Assembly: GCA_963704355.1 (NCBI GenBank)
Contig: OY969891.1
Location: forward strand, 1,426,001 to 1,490,000
Direction of reading: 5' to 3'
DNA: 64,000 nucleotides
Origin: Bog-473 sp963704355
GTDB lineage: Bacteria; Actinomycetota; Acidimicrobiia; Acidimicrobiales; RAAP-2
In this document: positions 1 to 9,038 of the stretch, piece by piece
Position numbering within the stretch: the first letter of the stretch is position 1
Layout of the letters: the number at the start of each line of letters is the position of its first letter
Translations under genes and position numbers: made by a program
The notes under the pieces: model-generated
The model's database searches: none
What the model saw: the letters and a program-made list of their open reading frames with translations, nothing else
What the model was told of the DNA's origin: nothing

Positions 1-1030
1 TACATCGCCGACACGGACAACAACCGGGTGGTGGAGGAACCCGCCTGTTGTCACTCCTTCCAGATCACGGTCGGCAGCGGATTGTCCAGCCCGTCCGGGG
101 TGACTGTCGATGCTGCCGGGGACGTGTTCGTGGCTGACGCCGGCAACAACCGGGTGGTTGAGTTCCCTGTTGGCGGCGGGGCCCAGACCAACGTCGGCAG
201 CGGACTGTCCTTCCCCCAAGCTGTGGCTGTCGATGTGCCCGCGGACCATGCGACAGTCGGAGAGTCGGTGTCCTTGACCGCCACCGTGCAGACCTCGCCT
301 GGGGGCGGTGTGGTGGCGGGCAGAGTCAAGTTCTCCCTCGGTGGGGAGGGCCTGGGTCGCGTGAGGGTGTCCGGGAGCGGGGGTGGCCCCTACACCGCCA
401 CCCCTGGCAACCACAGCCCTGGCAGTAGGCACGAATGAGATCTCCGCCACCTTCGCCGGCGGCAGCTACGACATGGCCTCGGCCACCAGCGCCCCGATCA
501 CGGTGGTCGTCGCCGGCCCCGTCCCCAGCGTCAAAGCGGTGTCACCGGGTGGCGGGCCGCTCGGCGGAGGAGCGAAGGTGACCATCACCGGTACCAACTT
601 CACCGCTGCCACCAAGGTCACCTTCGGAGCAATGGCGGCCACCTACACCGTTGTGTCATCGACGAAAATCACAGCCTCCACCCCAGCGGAAGCGGCAGGC
701 ACGGTGCCTGTTCGAGTCACGACACCGTCAGGGGTCAGCGCTGCCAGCGTTGCCGACCGATACACCTACGAGGCCGGCCCCACCGTCACCTCGCTCAACC
801 CCAGCTCCGGCCCGACCGCCGGGGCGCAGTCGGTCACCATCACCGGTACCAACTTCACCGCTGCCACGAAGGTCACCTTCGGAGGAACGGCGGCCACCTA
901 CACCGTCGTGTCATCGAGGAAAATCACCGCGTCCACCCCACCTGGAGCGGCAGGCACGGTGCAGGTTCGAGTCACGACACCGTCAGGGACGACCGTCGCC
1001 GTGTCTTCCGACAAGTACACGTACACGTAA
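1..1030 (+). pseudogene. NHL / Ig-like / IPT-TIG surface protein, 5' partial and frameshifted
   Basis: The reading frame is open from the left edge and begins inside NHL beta-propeller repeats (IADTDNNRVVE, then VADAGNNRVVEF), so the N-terminus lies outside the window. A bacterial Ig-like domain follows from about 230. Its first half (VSLTATVQTSPGGGVVAGRV) is in frame 1 and its second half (LATTALAVGTNEISATF) is in frame 2. The break is therefore near 390-405, in a C-rich stretch. Frame 2 then carries two IPT/TIG domains and stops at 1030. NHL and IPT modules are typical of secreted or wall-exposed binding proteins. Either the gene is broken or a base was lost in sequencing; the good domain match on both sides allows either. 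No enzymatic domain is visible. Confidence 0.7.
560..1027 (+). repeat. Two tandem IPT/TIG domain repeats, 255-bp period
   Basis: The stretch starting accatcaccggtaccaact occurs at 581 and again at 836, so the unit is 255 bp or 85 codons. Both copies share TNFTAATKVTFG and VRVTTPSG with very few changes, also at DNA level, which points to recent duplication or gene conversion inside the surface-protein gene. Confidence 0.85.
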
Positions 1031-1319
1031 CGGCCCGGCGAGCCCGTCCGGGCGTGGAGACTGGTGGCAGTCGGTTCGTTGTATCCGTGCGAGCTCGCAC
1101 AGGACGAGTTATGGACTCATGCCGCTGAGGAGTCACGCCTGGACTCAAAGAGGATCAAGGTCGGACTGTTCACCGTCTACGGATCCTGACCTTTTGAACT
1201 CCATCCACTCCCCGGAGGGGTTCTCCTCCGTCCAACCTGACCGCTTCGAAAGGCCGCTGGTAGGCGCGATTCAGGGTTCCCCGATTGCCCCAGGCCGGAA
1301 GGACCCCGATCCACTACTA

Positions 1320-1335
1320 TCGAACATATGTTCGT
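1320..1335 (+). promoter_or_regulatory. SOS box (LexA operator) over a leaderless promoter
   Basis: CGAACATATGTTCG at 1321-1334 is a perfect palindrome. It matches the Gram-positive LexA box CGAAC-N4-GTTCG (known as the Cheo box in Bacillus and the SOS box in actinobacteria). It overlaps the candidate ATG at 1328. The hexamer TACTAT at 1315-1320 lies 7 bp upstream of that ATG, a -10 element suited to a leaderless transcript. LexA binding here would block transcription, so the helicase is predicted to be induced by DNA damage. Confidence 0.85.
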
Positions 1336-3394
1336 CTGGATGGAGCAGCTCAACGAGGACCAGCGAGCAGCCGTCAGCCATGAAGGTGGACCGCTGCGGG
1401 TCCTTGCTGGCGCCGGAACGGGCAAGACGACCGCCCTCTCTGCTCGCGTCGCGTGGTTGCTGGCAACTGGAACGCCCGCGGAACGCATTCTCTTGCTGAC
1501 CTTCACGCGAAGGGCAGCACGGCAGATGCTGGATCGGACTGGTGCGATGTTGGCCGCACAACAAGGAGACGGCCGCTCTGATCCGACGACCGGCCGAGTG
1601 ATGGGGGGGACGTTTCACGCCATCGCACACCTAACTCTGCGGAGATACTCGCAAGCTCTCGGTATTCCAGAAGGATTCTCAGTACTGGATCCTTCCGACG
1701 CTGCCGATGTCATCGACCTCGTTCGAGAAGAGGGCTGCTACGCGCAATCCTCCGGCCAGCGGTTCCCACGCAAGGCGCTTCTACTCGACCTCTATTCTCG
1801 AGCCGTCAACACCGGGAGGCCTATCTCGACAGTAACGGCGACCGTGGCTCCGTGGGCAAACGATGTTGTCGAGCAGATCATCGAGATTTGCCGCGGCTAC
1901 GTCGCCAGCAAACGGGCTGGAGGCATGCTCGATTTCGACGACCTTCTTTTGCTCTGGAGGGCCGCCGCCCTTGATGACCGGTTGGGCATACGGCTTGCCA
2001 GTTCGTTCGATCACATATTGGTTGATGAATATCAGGACGTGAACGGATTGCAAGTGGATATTCTGAAGGCCCTGCGCCGGACGGACGAACGAATCACGAT
2101 CGTCGGAGACGATGCACAAGCCGTCTACTCGTTCCGTGCAGCAGAGCCGCGTCACATCCTGGATTTCGAACAGATCTTTCCGGGAGCTCGCACCGTAATT
2201 CTCAGCACCAACTACCGTTCTGGCCAACAAATTCTTGACGTGGCAAATGCTGTAGCTGCTGAAGCGCCAGAGGGGTTCTCCGCGGTGCTTCACGCCGCGA
2301 ACCCTCGACTCGCAATGCGCCCCCGCCTCGTCAGATGTGCCGACGAGGACGCTCAGGCTTCGGCGGTGTGCGAGCAGATACTTGCGCACCGAGAGGAAGG
2401 CATCATCCTCAGAGAACAGGCAGTGTTGGTGCGCGCCGCACACCACTCCAATCTGCTCGAGCTTGAGTTGGGGCGTCGACGAATTCCCTATGTCAAGTAC
2501 GGAGGCTTGCGGTTCGTCGAGGCTGCCCACGTAAAGGATTTGCTGGCAGCATTCAGACTGGCCGACAACGCTTCTGATTCTCTGGCGTGGTTCCGGCTCC
2601 TGCAACTCCACGAGGGCGTAGGCCCGACCATCGCCCGACGAGCCTTGGCGGCCCTTGGGTTGAGCAATCCCGACGCCAACCCAATGAACCACGAACAAGT
2701 CCTCGACCGATGGCCAAGAGCAGCCGAACTACTGCCAGCCTCCTGTCGCTCTCAAGCCGACGCTCTTGTCGCGGCCCTTGTTCACAGGGAGGGCGACTTG
2801 GTCGCGCATGCGGAGCGTCTTCGTGTCGTTGTCGTTCCGCTGATTGAAGCGACCTATCCCGATGCGAGCATTCGTCTGGTCGATTTGGATTCCCTCGTCG
2901 CCGGTGCAGCAAAGACCTCGCGGCTCTCAGACGTCGCGGCAGACTTTGCCCTGGAACCTCCGCGGTCGACGTCTGATCTTGCTGGCAACCCCACAATCGA
3001 CGAGGACTGGTTGACAATCTCCACTATTCACTCAGCCAAGGGCCTCGAATGGAAGGCTGTACACGTCCTGAACGCGACCGATGGAATGGTGCCGTCGGAT
3101 ATGGCATTGGGATCATCAGAAGGTCTGGAAGAAGAGCGACGCGTCTTCTACGTGGCCTTGACCCGCGCGCGGAAAGCGCTTCATGTCTACATGCCATTGC
3201 GATTTCACCACCGGCCGCGTGGTCGAGATGATTCCCACGGGTGGGCACAACCTTCCCGATTCTTGTCCGCTCAGGTTCGGTCGAAGTTTGACGAAGTAGA
3301 TGTTGAACACGAGCTCGCCTCATGGAGCTCGGACTCCAGAGTCGAGGATGGCTTCGGCCGAGTCGGTGCCGATCTCGAGTCGCTCTGGTCGTAG
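1328..3394 (+). CDS. UvrD/PcrA-like superfamily 1 ATP-dependent DNA helicase
   Basis: A 688-residue SF1A helicase with all motifs in order: Walker A AGAGTGKT (27-34), Ia LTFTRRAARQM, II DEYQDVN, III GDDAQAVYSFRAA, IV TNYRS, V STIHSAKGLEWK and VI YVALTRARKAL. The family unwinds DNA 3'-5' in repair or restarts stalled replication. The length is near that of PcrA, and there is no RecB-type nuclease domain. The start is either ATG 1328 (leaderless, inside the SOS box) or ATG 1340 (MEQLNEDQ), where family similarity begins; no Shine-Dalgarno is seen for either. It stands alone, so its partner is unknown. The SOS box supports a damage-response role. It could be an accessory paralogue rather than the main UvrD. 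Confidence 0.93.
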   Translation: MFVWMEQLNEDQRAAVSHEGGPLRVLAGAGTGKTTALSARVAWLLATGTPAERILLLTFTRRAARQMLDRTGAMLAAQQGDGRSDPTTGRVMGGTFHAIAHLTLRRYSQALGIPEGFSVLDPSDAADVIDLVREEGCYAQSSGQRFPRKALLLDLYSRAVNTGRPISTVTATVAPWANDVVEQIIEICRGYVASKRAGGMLDFDDLLLLWRAAALDDRLGIRLASSFDHILVDEYQDVNGLQVDILKALRRTDERITIVGDDAQAVYSFRAAEPRHILDFEQIFPGARTVILSTNYRSGQQILDVANAVAAEAPEGFSAVLHAANPRLAMRPRLVRCADEDAQASAVCEQILAHREEGIILREQAVLVRAAHHSNLLELELGRRRIPYVKYGGLRFVEAAHVKDLLAAFRLADNASDSLAWFRLLQLHEGVGPTIARRALAALGLSNPDANPMNHEQVLDRWPRAAELLPASCRSQADALVAALVHREGDLVAHAERLRVVVVPLIEATYPDASIRLVDLDSLVAGAAKTSRLSDVAADFALEPPRSTSDLAGNPTIDEDWLTISTIHSAKGLEWKAVHVLNATDGMVPSDMALGSSEGLEEERRVFYVALTRARKALHVYMPLRFHHRPRGRDDSHGWAQPSRFLSAQVRSKFDEVDVEHELASWSSDSRVEDGFGRVGADLESLWS

Positions 3395-3656
3395 CGAGAA
3401 GTACACCTGAGATCCCCGCTCAGCCCCAGGCCTTCGCTCGCCCGCGCGACCGCCTCCAGAGGACCGTTTGATTCGTCCTGGCCGTCTTGCAGGTCAGCCC
3501 CGGGCACTACAGTGCCGGACTCCGGTTCATGCAGTCCGCCGTGTCTCGCGAGGTAGCACTGGTTTGATTGCTATTCGAATGGCCACGGCTCGTGCGAGGA
3601 CGGCATCTCAGGTGATTCGGAACAGATCAAATCCGAAGGGCCCGGGAATGCGATGG
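3395..3656. other. Intergenic gap with a possible degenerate element terminus
   Basis: No gene is supported between the helicase and the glycosyltransferase stop. The stretch ctggtttgattgc at 3559-3571, followed by attcgaatggcca, resembles the TTTGATTGCC...GGATTGCCA motif found beside the two tRNA-Arg fragments at 12.2 kb and 19.8 kb. No tRNA-derived sequence is recognisable here, so a third copy is only a suggestion. Confidence 0.3.
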
Positions 3657-4700
3657 CTACTTGACAGTGCGACACGATAGTCGCCGGTCAAACTCCGCGA
3701 TTGCATATCGATACACCGCGACGTACTGGTCAACCATGCGGTTGCTACTGAAGCATCGAACGGCCACGTCTCGAATTGTCTGCCGGTCGAGTTGATCGAT
3801 GCAACCTATTGCCTCGGCCGCCGACGCCACGTCAGCCACGATGAAACCCGTTGCACCGTTGTCGATGATCTCTGACATCGACCCCCGGTCGAAGGCAATG
3901 ACCGGGGTGCCACAAGCCATTGCCTCCACCACCGAGAGCCCGAACGGCTCGTCAAAGTCGATCAAATGGAGGAGCGCAATGGCATCGCCCAGGAAGGATG
4001 AGCGATCCCCGGCTCGAACCGGCCCGATGTACTGAATTCGATCGCCGTCGAGGCGGGGCACGATCTCTCGCTCGAAGTACGCCTGATCCTGAACTATTCC
4101 AGCAATGCGAAGCGGGATTCGTGCTTCCGTGGCGGCGTCGATTGCCGCGACGACGCCCTTGTCCGGGTGGATGCGTCCGAAGAACGCCAAATAGGAACCC
4201 GGTCCTGGGTTGAAAATGAAATCGTCGGTGACGATCCCGTGATGGACAGTGTCCACATAGTCGAGTGCGGGGTGCCTGTCAGCGTTGCTGATCGCAACGT
4301 AGAACGTGCCGGCGTTGTACTTGGTGTAGACCGGCACAATCTGTGGCGAAGAGAAGCCATGGATTGTCGTGACCACCGGAGTCGAGACCAATCGAGAGTA
4401 GGTAAGCGGGAGGAAGTCAAAGCTGTTGTGGATGACGTCGAACTCAGACGCTCGCTCAAAGATTTCAGATATATGCAGGCATTCGGCAACCTTTGGATCG
4501 ATGCTCGGGTCCTCTGACCAGCCCCGGGGGGTCACGCTGCACAGACGAGCCGACGTTTCCGAATCACCGGTCGCGAACAGCGTGACGTCGTGTCCGCGTG
4601 CTACGAGGCCTTCGGTTAGGAGAGACGCAAAGAGTTCCCAAGGTCCGTAGTGGTGCGGCGGAACCCGCCATGCGATTGATCCGAGGACCGCGATGCGCAC
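3657..4700 (-). CDS. GT4-family glycosyltransferase
   Basis: A 347-residue GT-B glycosyltransferase of CAZy family GT4, starting at GTG (MRIAVLGSIAWRVPP). The N-terminal acceptor domain contains PPHHYGPWE and ends near TTIHGFSSPQ. The C-terminal nucleotide-sugar domain has FFGRIHPDKG and the EX7E motif in EPFGLSVVEAMACGTPV. GT4 enzymes transfer a sugar with retention from an NDP-sugar to a glycan or lipid; neither donor nor acceptor can be read from sequence. It is the last gene of the leftward cluster 8548 to 3657, separated from the GH130 gene by 172 bp that include a purine-rich transcribed tract. Nearest annotations are capsule or exopolysaccharide GT4s. No membrane segment is seen, so it is probably cytosolic. 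Confidence 0.85.
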   Translation of the reverse strand: MRIAVLGSIAWRVPPHHYGPWELFASLLTEGLVARGHDVTLFATGDSETSARLCSVTPRGWSEDPSIDPKVAECLHISEIFERASEFDVIHNSFDFLPLTYSRLVSTPVVTTIHGFSSPQIVPVYTKYNAGTFYVAISNADRHPALDYVDTVHHGIVTDDFIFNPGPGSYLAFFGRIHPDKGVVAAIDAATEARIPLRIAGIVQDQAYFEREIVPRLDGDRIQYIGPVRAGDRSSFLGDAIALLHLIDFDEPFGLSVVEAMACGTPVIAFDRGSMSEIIDNGATGFIVADVASAAEAIGCIDQLDRQTIRDVAVRCFSSNRMVDQYVAVYRYAIAEFDRRLSCRTVK

Positions 4701-4742
4701 TGGATTGTCAACGCCCCAGTCGCATGCGATCAGTCTTCTCGT

Positions 4743-4785
4743 CTTGCTCCCCCCTCTTCTCCTTTTTTGCTTCTCTCTTCTCTTT
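4743..4785. repeat. Homopyrimidine/homopurine tract in the glycan cluster
   Basis: The plus strand is almost pure C and T across this stretch, including a run of six T. The transcribed minus strand is therefore an A/G leader just upstream of the GT4 gene. It contains several AGGAG-like cores. It could act in ribosome loading or form triplex-type DNA; no function can be assigned. Confidence 0.6.
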
Positions 4786-4872
4786 AAGGGATTTTCCAGG
4801 CTTCTTTGCTGATGGCTTCTGGGGTGATCTGTCAGGCACGTGTTTCTCCAGTCAATGGTCGTGATTTATGAG

Positions 4873-6360
4873 TCAATCAGTGATGGATCTCAGAGAGATG
4901 AGTAGTTCGTCCAGAGGTACGGTCGCGACGCCGATCGCCGAGTCGCCAATGCCGTAGGGAAGGACCAGCATGCCCGAATGGAGAAGGGATCCGCACGAGT
5001 AGACGACGTTGGGAACGTATCCGTCCTGCTCATCGGTAGCTGGGCTCAGTAACGGCTCACGAAGCTGGCCGATGATCCGGGTTGGATCCTCGAGGTCGAG
5101 CAAAATCGCCCCGATGTTGTAGGTGCGCATGGGACCGACGCCGTGGGTGAGCACCAACCAGCCGGCTTCTGTCTCGATTGGTGATCCGCAGTTGCCGAGT
5201 TGAAGGATCTCCCAAGATTGAGTTGGCACTTGGCATTGCAGCCCTTCTTCCCAGTGGTGTGGGTTGTCCGAGTAGGTGATGGTGTTCGACTCCCGGTCGC
5301 TTCGAGACAAGGCGGCGAACCGGCCGTCGATACGCCGCGGAAATAGTGCAAGACCCTTGTTGTCCGCAGCCGCCCCGACCATTGGTGACGAGGTGAAATT
5401 CAAAAAGTCCTGTGTTTCGAGCAATTGCTGTCGGATGTCGGTGCCGTTATATGCCGTATACGAGGCGTAATAGGTGACGGTGGCATCATCTTCGACAAAC
5501 CGCACAAAGCGGGCGTCTTCCATGCCGCTGGACTCAGCGCTCATCGCCGGGAGAAGCACCCGCTCACTCAGCGGAGTGCCGTTTTCGAATTGCACGGCAT
5601 AGCTCCGCTCGGCGATCCTGCGTATGAGGCTGATGATCCTCCGCGCCTGCTTTCGAGTCGCCATCTGCTTCTCGAGGAGTCTGAGCCTTTTCTCCAGCTC
5701 TGCCTCAGTGAATCGCTTTCCGAGGCGAGCCAGGACGTAGTCAGCATCATCGCCACTTCCACGGAGACGACGGAGTTCTCCCCTAAAGACCTCTGCGTCG
5801 AGCATCGCAGTGTCCTGACGCCCCGTGACAGCAAAGGTTGGCGGAGGATCAAATTCGAGGTCGTTCGAACCGTTGATTGTCCCGGTCCGAAACCCGATTG
5901 ATGAACGATGGCCCTCGCCGATTGCCCGGACGCTCACGATGAAGCGAGCACCGCCCTGGCTGACTCGACCCTGGTCGGGGTGGATGACCATGCTCGGATT
6001 GCAAACGGCGGCACCCTCAATGGCGTATTCACTCGTGAAAGTTGCCCCGAGAAGCAGGCGTCGGCTCGGCGACAGTTGTCGTTCTGGGTCGAGACGATCG
6101 GAGAGCTCGTCGGCGTGGCGGAGGAACGTGTCGGTCAAGCAGTGGTGCCGCCCATTGAAACGGGCCATCACGTCGTCAAGGCTTCGCTGAGCGTCGTCGT
6201 CCGTCAGCGCCAAAACGCGTTGCAACACAGCAGAGGAACGCGAGTCCTGCTCGTCGAAGCCTTCGTGCCCCGGGACGAACAGGCGGGTCACCACTCGCGA
6301 TCGGTCGGCGGCAATGTGCGCCGGGCTGTGCCGGACGAGTCGTGACGCCTGCAAGGTCAC
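4873..6360 (-). CDS. GH130-family glycoside phosphorylase / beta-mannosidase-like protein
   Basis: A 495-residue five-bladed propeller protein of the GH130 type. Recognisable parts are EYAIEGAAVCNPSMV, GMEDARFVRF (the family's E-DAR signature), LFPRRIDGRF and GNCGSPIETEAGWLVLTHGV near the C-terminus. GH130 enzymes phosphorolyse or hydrolyse beta-mannosides, often beta-1,2 or beta-1,4 linked. The N-terminal 130 residues are longer than in minimal GH130s. The GTG start at 6360 overlaps the stop of the upstream gene by 4 bp (GTGA), so translation is coupled. No signal peptide is seen; it should act inside the cell on a short manno-oligosaccharide or on a glycan made by the neighbouring GT4s. Mannosidase and phosphorylase cannot be told apart here. 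Confidence 0.82.
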   Translation of the reverse strand: MTLQASRLVRHSPAHIAADRSRVVTRLFVPGHEGFDEQDSRSSAVLQRVLALTDDDAQRSLDDVMARFNGRHHCLTDTFLRHADELSDRLDPERQLSPSRRLLLGATFTSEYAIEGAAVCNPSMVIHPDQGRVSQGGARFIVSVRAIGEGHRSSIGFRTGTINGSNDLEFDPPPTFAVTGRQDTAMLDAEVFRGELRRLRGSGDDADYVLARLGKRFTEAELEKRLRLLEKQMATRKQARRIISLIRRIAERSYAVQFENGTPLSERVLLPAMSAESSGMEDARFVRFVEDDATVTYYASYTAYNGTDIRQQLLETQDFLNFTSSPMVGAAADNKGLALFPRRIDGRFAALSRSDRESNTITYSDNPHHWEEGLQCQVPTQSWEILQLGNCGSPIETEAGWLVLTHGVGPMRTYNIGAILLDLEDPTRIIGQLREPLLSPATDEQDGYVPNVVYSCGSLLHSGMLVLPYGIGDSAIGVATVPLDELLISLRSITD

Positions 6361-7385
6361 TGCAAGACGCTCACGGAGGTCCGGGCGTGCTGGAGGGTAG
6401 AAAGGAGGGCGAGCGTCGACTCCGTACCCTGGTTGAGATTGACACCGCCGATCTCCAACCCATCAAAGGCTCCGCCGGTTTCGGGGTCCCACATGACGAC
6501 CGATCCGTCGTTTTCACCAAGAAACCAATTCGCGGCGGCGGTGATGCCCTCTTCCCACCGTCGGTTGTTGTCGACGCTCTTCGCGCGGGCACATGCATCG
6601 GCGAGAGCAGCTACCTCAATGGGCTGTTGGTCGAATCGCGGACCACGGTCATCAGGGCCACAGCCTCCGACGGGGGTCACGGAGAGATGGCCTTGCGGGG
6701 ACTGGCGATCGAGCAGCCATTCCAAGAGGTCCAACCCGCGCTTTACGAGGACCGGGCGCTCAAGCGCTGTCCCGGCCGCAATCATCGCCTCGGGGAGGGT
6801 GGCGTTGGCATAGGTGAGGCGCCGCTCTGGCCACGGCCATCCGACCCGTCCGCGAACTGTCGTCATCGAATCGGCAGCATCGAGCAGCAAGGCGCGCGCT
6901 GTCCCGTCGTCGGGATGGACGGTGAGCAATTCAGCGGCACCGAGTACGGCGAACGCCATTGCCCTCGGCCAGGGAGATCGTGGTCTCAAGGCTTGTTCGA
7001 GCCCACGAGTGGCCCGATGGCGTATCTCGCCGTCGTCGCTGTGCGAAGCCGCGGTGCCGAGCCCCCATATACATCGACCCCAGCTGTCATTGAGTGCCGG
7101 GGGGTCTTCCCAGACGCCGCGTCGGTTCATTCGATTTCGACACTTGCCCTGCGGTTCCAACGCTTCGAGAAGAAATCGCAAGCTGAGCACGGCCAGGTGA
7201 CGCAACGAGGGTGCACCGTCAGATTCTCGGCTGGCAACGACCAGCACGCGGGCCATGTCGTCAGTGCAGTAGCCGTGCTCGGGCCTTGGCTCGCCATAGA
7301 GGGCATGTTCGAAGGTGCCTCGTCCGTCGGTCATGGAGATGAGGTGGCCGAAGTCCGGCTCAGGAGTATCCCGTGGCGAGGTCAC
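6357..7385 (-). CDS. Six-hairpin (alpha/alpha)6-type protein of the glycan cluster
   Basis: A 342-residue protein with repeated alpha-hairpin character and aromatic/acidic loops: HGYCTDDMARVL, LNDSWGRCIWGLG, PWPRAMAFAVLGAAELL, WPWPERRLTYANATLPEAMI. This resembles six-hairpin glycosidase folds, and homologues are often found fused or adjacent to GT4 enzymes. The GTG at 7385 is chosen because it overlaps the upstream stop by 4 bp (GTGA). It lies between a GT4 gene and the GH130 gene, coupled to both. It may trim, bind or measure the polymer. No specific reaction can be claimed; it could be a glycan lyase or hydrolase or a non-catalytic partner. Confidence 0.65.
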   Translation of the reverse strand: MTSPRDTPEPDFGHLISMTDGRGTFEHALYGEPRPEHGYCTDDMARVLVVASRESDGAPSLRHLAVLSLRFLLEALEPQGKCRNRMNRRGVWEDPPALNDSWGRCIWGLGTAASHSDDGEIRHRATRGLEQALRPRSPWPRAMAFAVLGAAELLTVHPDDGTARALLLDAADSMTTVRGRVGWPWPERRLTYANATLPEAMIAAGTALERPVLVKRGLDLLEWLLDRQSPQGHLSVTPVGGCGPDDRGPRFDQQPIEVAALADACARAKSVDNNRRWEEGITAAANWFLGENDGSVVMWDPETGGAFDGLEIGGVNLNQGTESTLALLSTLQHARTSVSVLQ

Positions 7386-8548
7386 ACCAATGCCGGTCGT
7401 TCCGCGAGGAGGCAATTGGCCAAGTGCAGGTACTCGCCTGCCACCACGGACCAGCCGAGGCTCGGCGCGAGCCGGGACGCTTCGGCGGCCATTTTGGCGG
7501 CTAGCTCAGGCCTGGTCAGCACCCTCCTCAGCGCGCGCGCCATTGCATCGGGGTCATCGTGGTCGACGACAAGTCCGGCACCGCTTGAGAGCAACTCAAC
7601 CGCATGAGGAAATGCCGTCGCGACCACTGGTCGTCCGGCCGCAATTGCGTCAACGAGGACGCCTGAGGTCACCTGGTCCTTGGAGTCATAGGGCAGGACG
7701 ACCACTCTGCTGGACTGGATTAAAGCGGTAAGTGACGCCACGTCACGATAGTCAGCGTCAAACACGACGGATGATGTAATCCCGTGGCGCTCGGCTTGCT
7801 CCATCCGGTCCTGACGGTAGGACTCTCCGTGGGCAGCCAGGACTTTGGGATGAGTCTGTCCGGCTACTAAATAGCGCGGCCGCATCGGGAGGTCGTGCAA
7901 CGTGCGCATTGCTTCAATTGCCCGTTCGATCCCTTTGCCCGGCCCGATGAGTCCCCAGGTCAATATGAGCGGCCGGCTATCCCGGTCGGGTACAACACGC
8001 TTCGCCGGGATGGCAGCGCCATGGGCGATGGTGGTCACCTTGCACGGGTCCACGTCGAACCGATCACACAGCCGGACCCTGGCCGCCTCGGTCATGACAA
8101 CCACTCGATCTGCCAGGGCAGCCACCTCATTCAGCACGGACCACTGGTGCTGCGTCGGGTTTGTCAGAATTGTGTGGGCGATGACGATGGAGGGGATGTG
8201 GAGACTGCCGAGGATCTCGAGAACCTCGTCACCATCGGTGCCCCCGTACAGTCCGTACTCGTGCTGAACCACCGCGATATCGCACTGGTTGAGTGCGTCC
8301 GAACCTGCGTCTAGGGAGCGCTGTGATCCATTGACTACTTCGCCGATGACCCGATCACTTGAGGCAATCTGCTTGCCGGCTTCTACGACTCGCACGACGC
8401 TCACCTGAGTGTCGTGCGCGGCCAAACCGGTCGCCAGCGCCGCGGTGAAGGTGGCGAGACCGCATGCGGTCGGAGGGTAAGAGCTGAGAATCCCAAAAGA
8501 GCAAGCGCGCCCATCAAGGCCTTCGACGGGCAAGTTCCGGACGCGCAC
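7382..8548 (-). CDS. GT4-family glycosyltransferase, first gene of the glycan cluster
   Basis: A 388-residue GT-B protein starting at GTG. The N-terminal domain holds FGILSSYPPTACGLATFTAALA, the glycine-rich acceptor-loop pattern of GT4, and VVQHEYGLYGG. The C-terminal domain has LTWGLIGPGKGIERAIEAM and SSRVVVLPYDSKDQVTSGVLVDAIAAGRPVVAT, in which the second acidic residue of EX7E is Asp. The nearest annotated relatives are mannosyl- or glucosyltransferases of exopolysaccharide loci. It leads a translationally coupled set with the six-hairpin and GH130 genes, so it and the downstream GT4 probably build the glycan that GH130 processes. The donor is unknown. No transmembrane segment is visible. 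Confidence 0.85.
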   Translation of the reverse strand: MRVRNLPVEGLDGRACSFGILSSYPPTACGLATFTAALATGLAAHDTQVSVVRVVEAGKQIASSDRVIGEVVNGSQRSLDAGSDALNQCDIAVVQHEYGLYGGTDGDEVLEILGSLHIPSIVIAHTILTNPTQHQWSVLNEVAALADRVVVMTEAARVRLCDRFDVDPCKVTTIAHGAAIPAKRVVPDRDSRPLILTWGLIGPGKGIERAIEAMRTLHDLPMRPRYLVAGQTHPKVLAAHGESYRQDRMEQAERHGITSSVVFDADYRDVASLTALIQSSRVVVLPYDSKDQVTSGVLVDAIAAGRPVVATAFPHAVELLSSGAGLVVDHDDPDAMARALRRVLTRPELAAKMAAEASRLAPSLGWSVVAGEYLHLANCLLAERPALV

Positions 8549-9038
8549 AAATGCTCCTCAGAGAGGCTCGGTCGAGGCGTCGAACCTGCACGGGGCGACT
8601 TGCGGCCGACGTGGCCGTCCAGCCCAAGCGAAGCGACTCTCCCAAGGGGACGAGAAGCGAAGTCTACCGCGGAAACCTACGGCTCACTCTGTCGCAGCAG
8701 GTCACCAGAGCCGCGAGGTCGACAGAGTCCGATCGGAAGTCCGATCGCTCATTGAGGGCGCAATCGCCGCCGTCGGCAATCGGCGTCCCGGCAGCGCGGG
8801 AGCGTCTGACCTTCGCGTCTTGGGGAGAGTACGCCTCGGGTGGGTCAGGCCGACGGCGCAGCAAGTACCGCCACTTTCGCCAACGCCGCACCACCACAGA
8901 AATAGTGGTTGGCGCGGCTTGCACAGAGCACAGGCGTGTGACTAGCGGTTTCGCGTTCTGGTTGAGATCCTCAGCAGATCCTCAGCGGGGGTTGATTTAA
9001 TGGTGCTCGTACGCCCATTTAAAGGGGGTTGTAAGAAT
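8549..9038. other. Intergenic region between divergent glycan cluster and S53 peptidase
   Basis: No coding sequence is supported in these 490 bases. The region must hold the leftward promoter of the glycan cluster and the rightward promoter of the peptidase. The only clear signal is the AAAGGGGG ribosome-binding site at about 9021-9028, which serves the ATG at 9039. No repeat or strong hairpin stands out. Confidence 0.5.
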
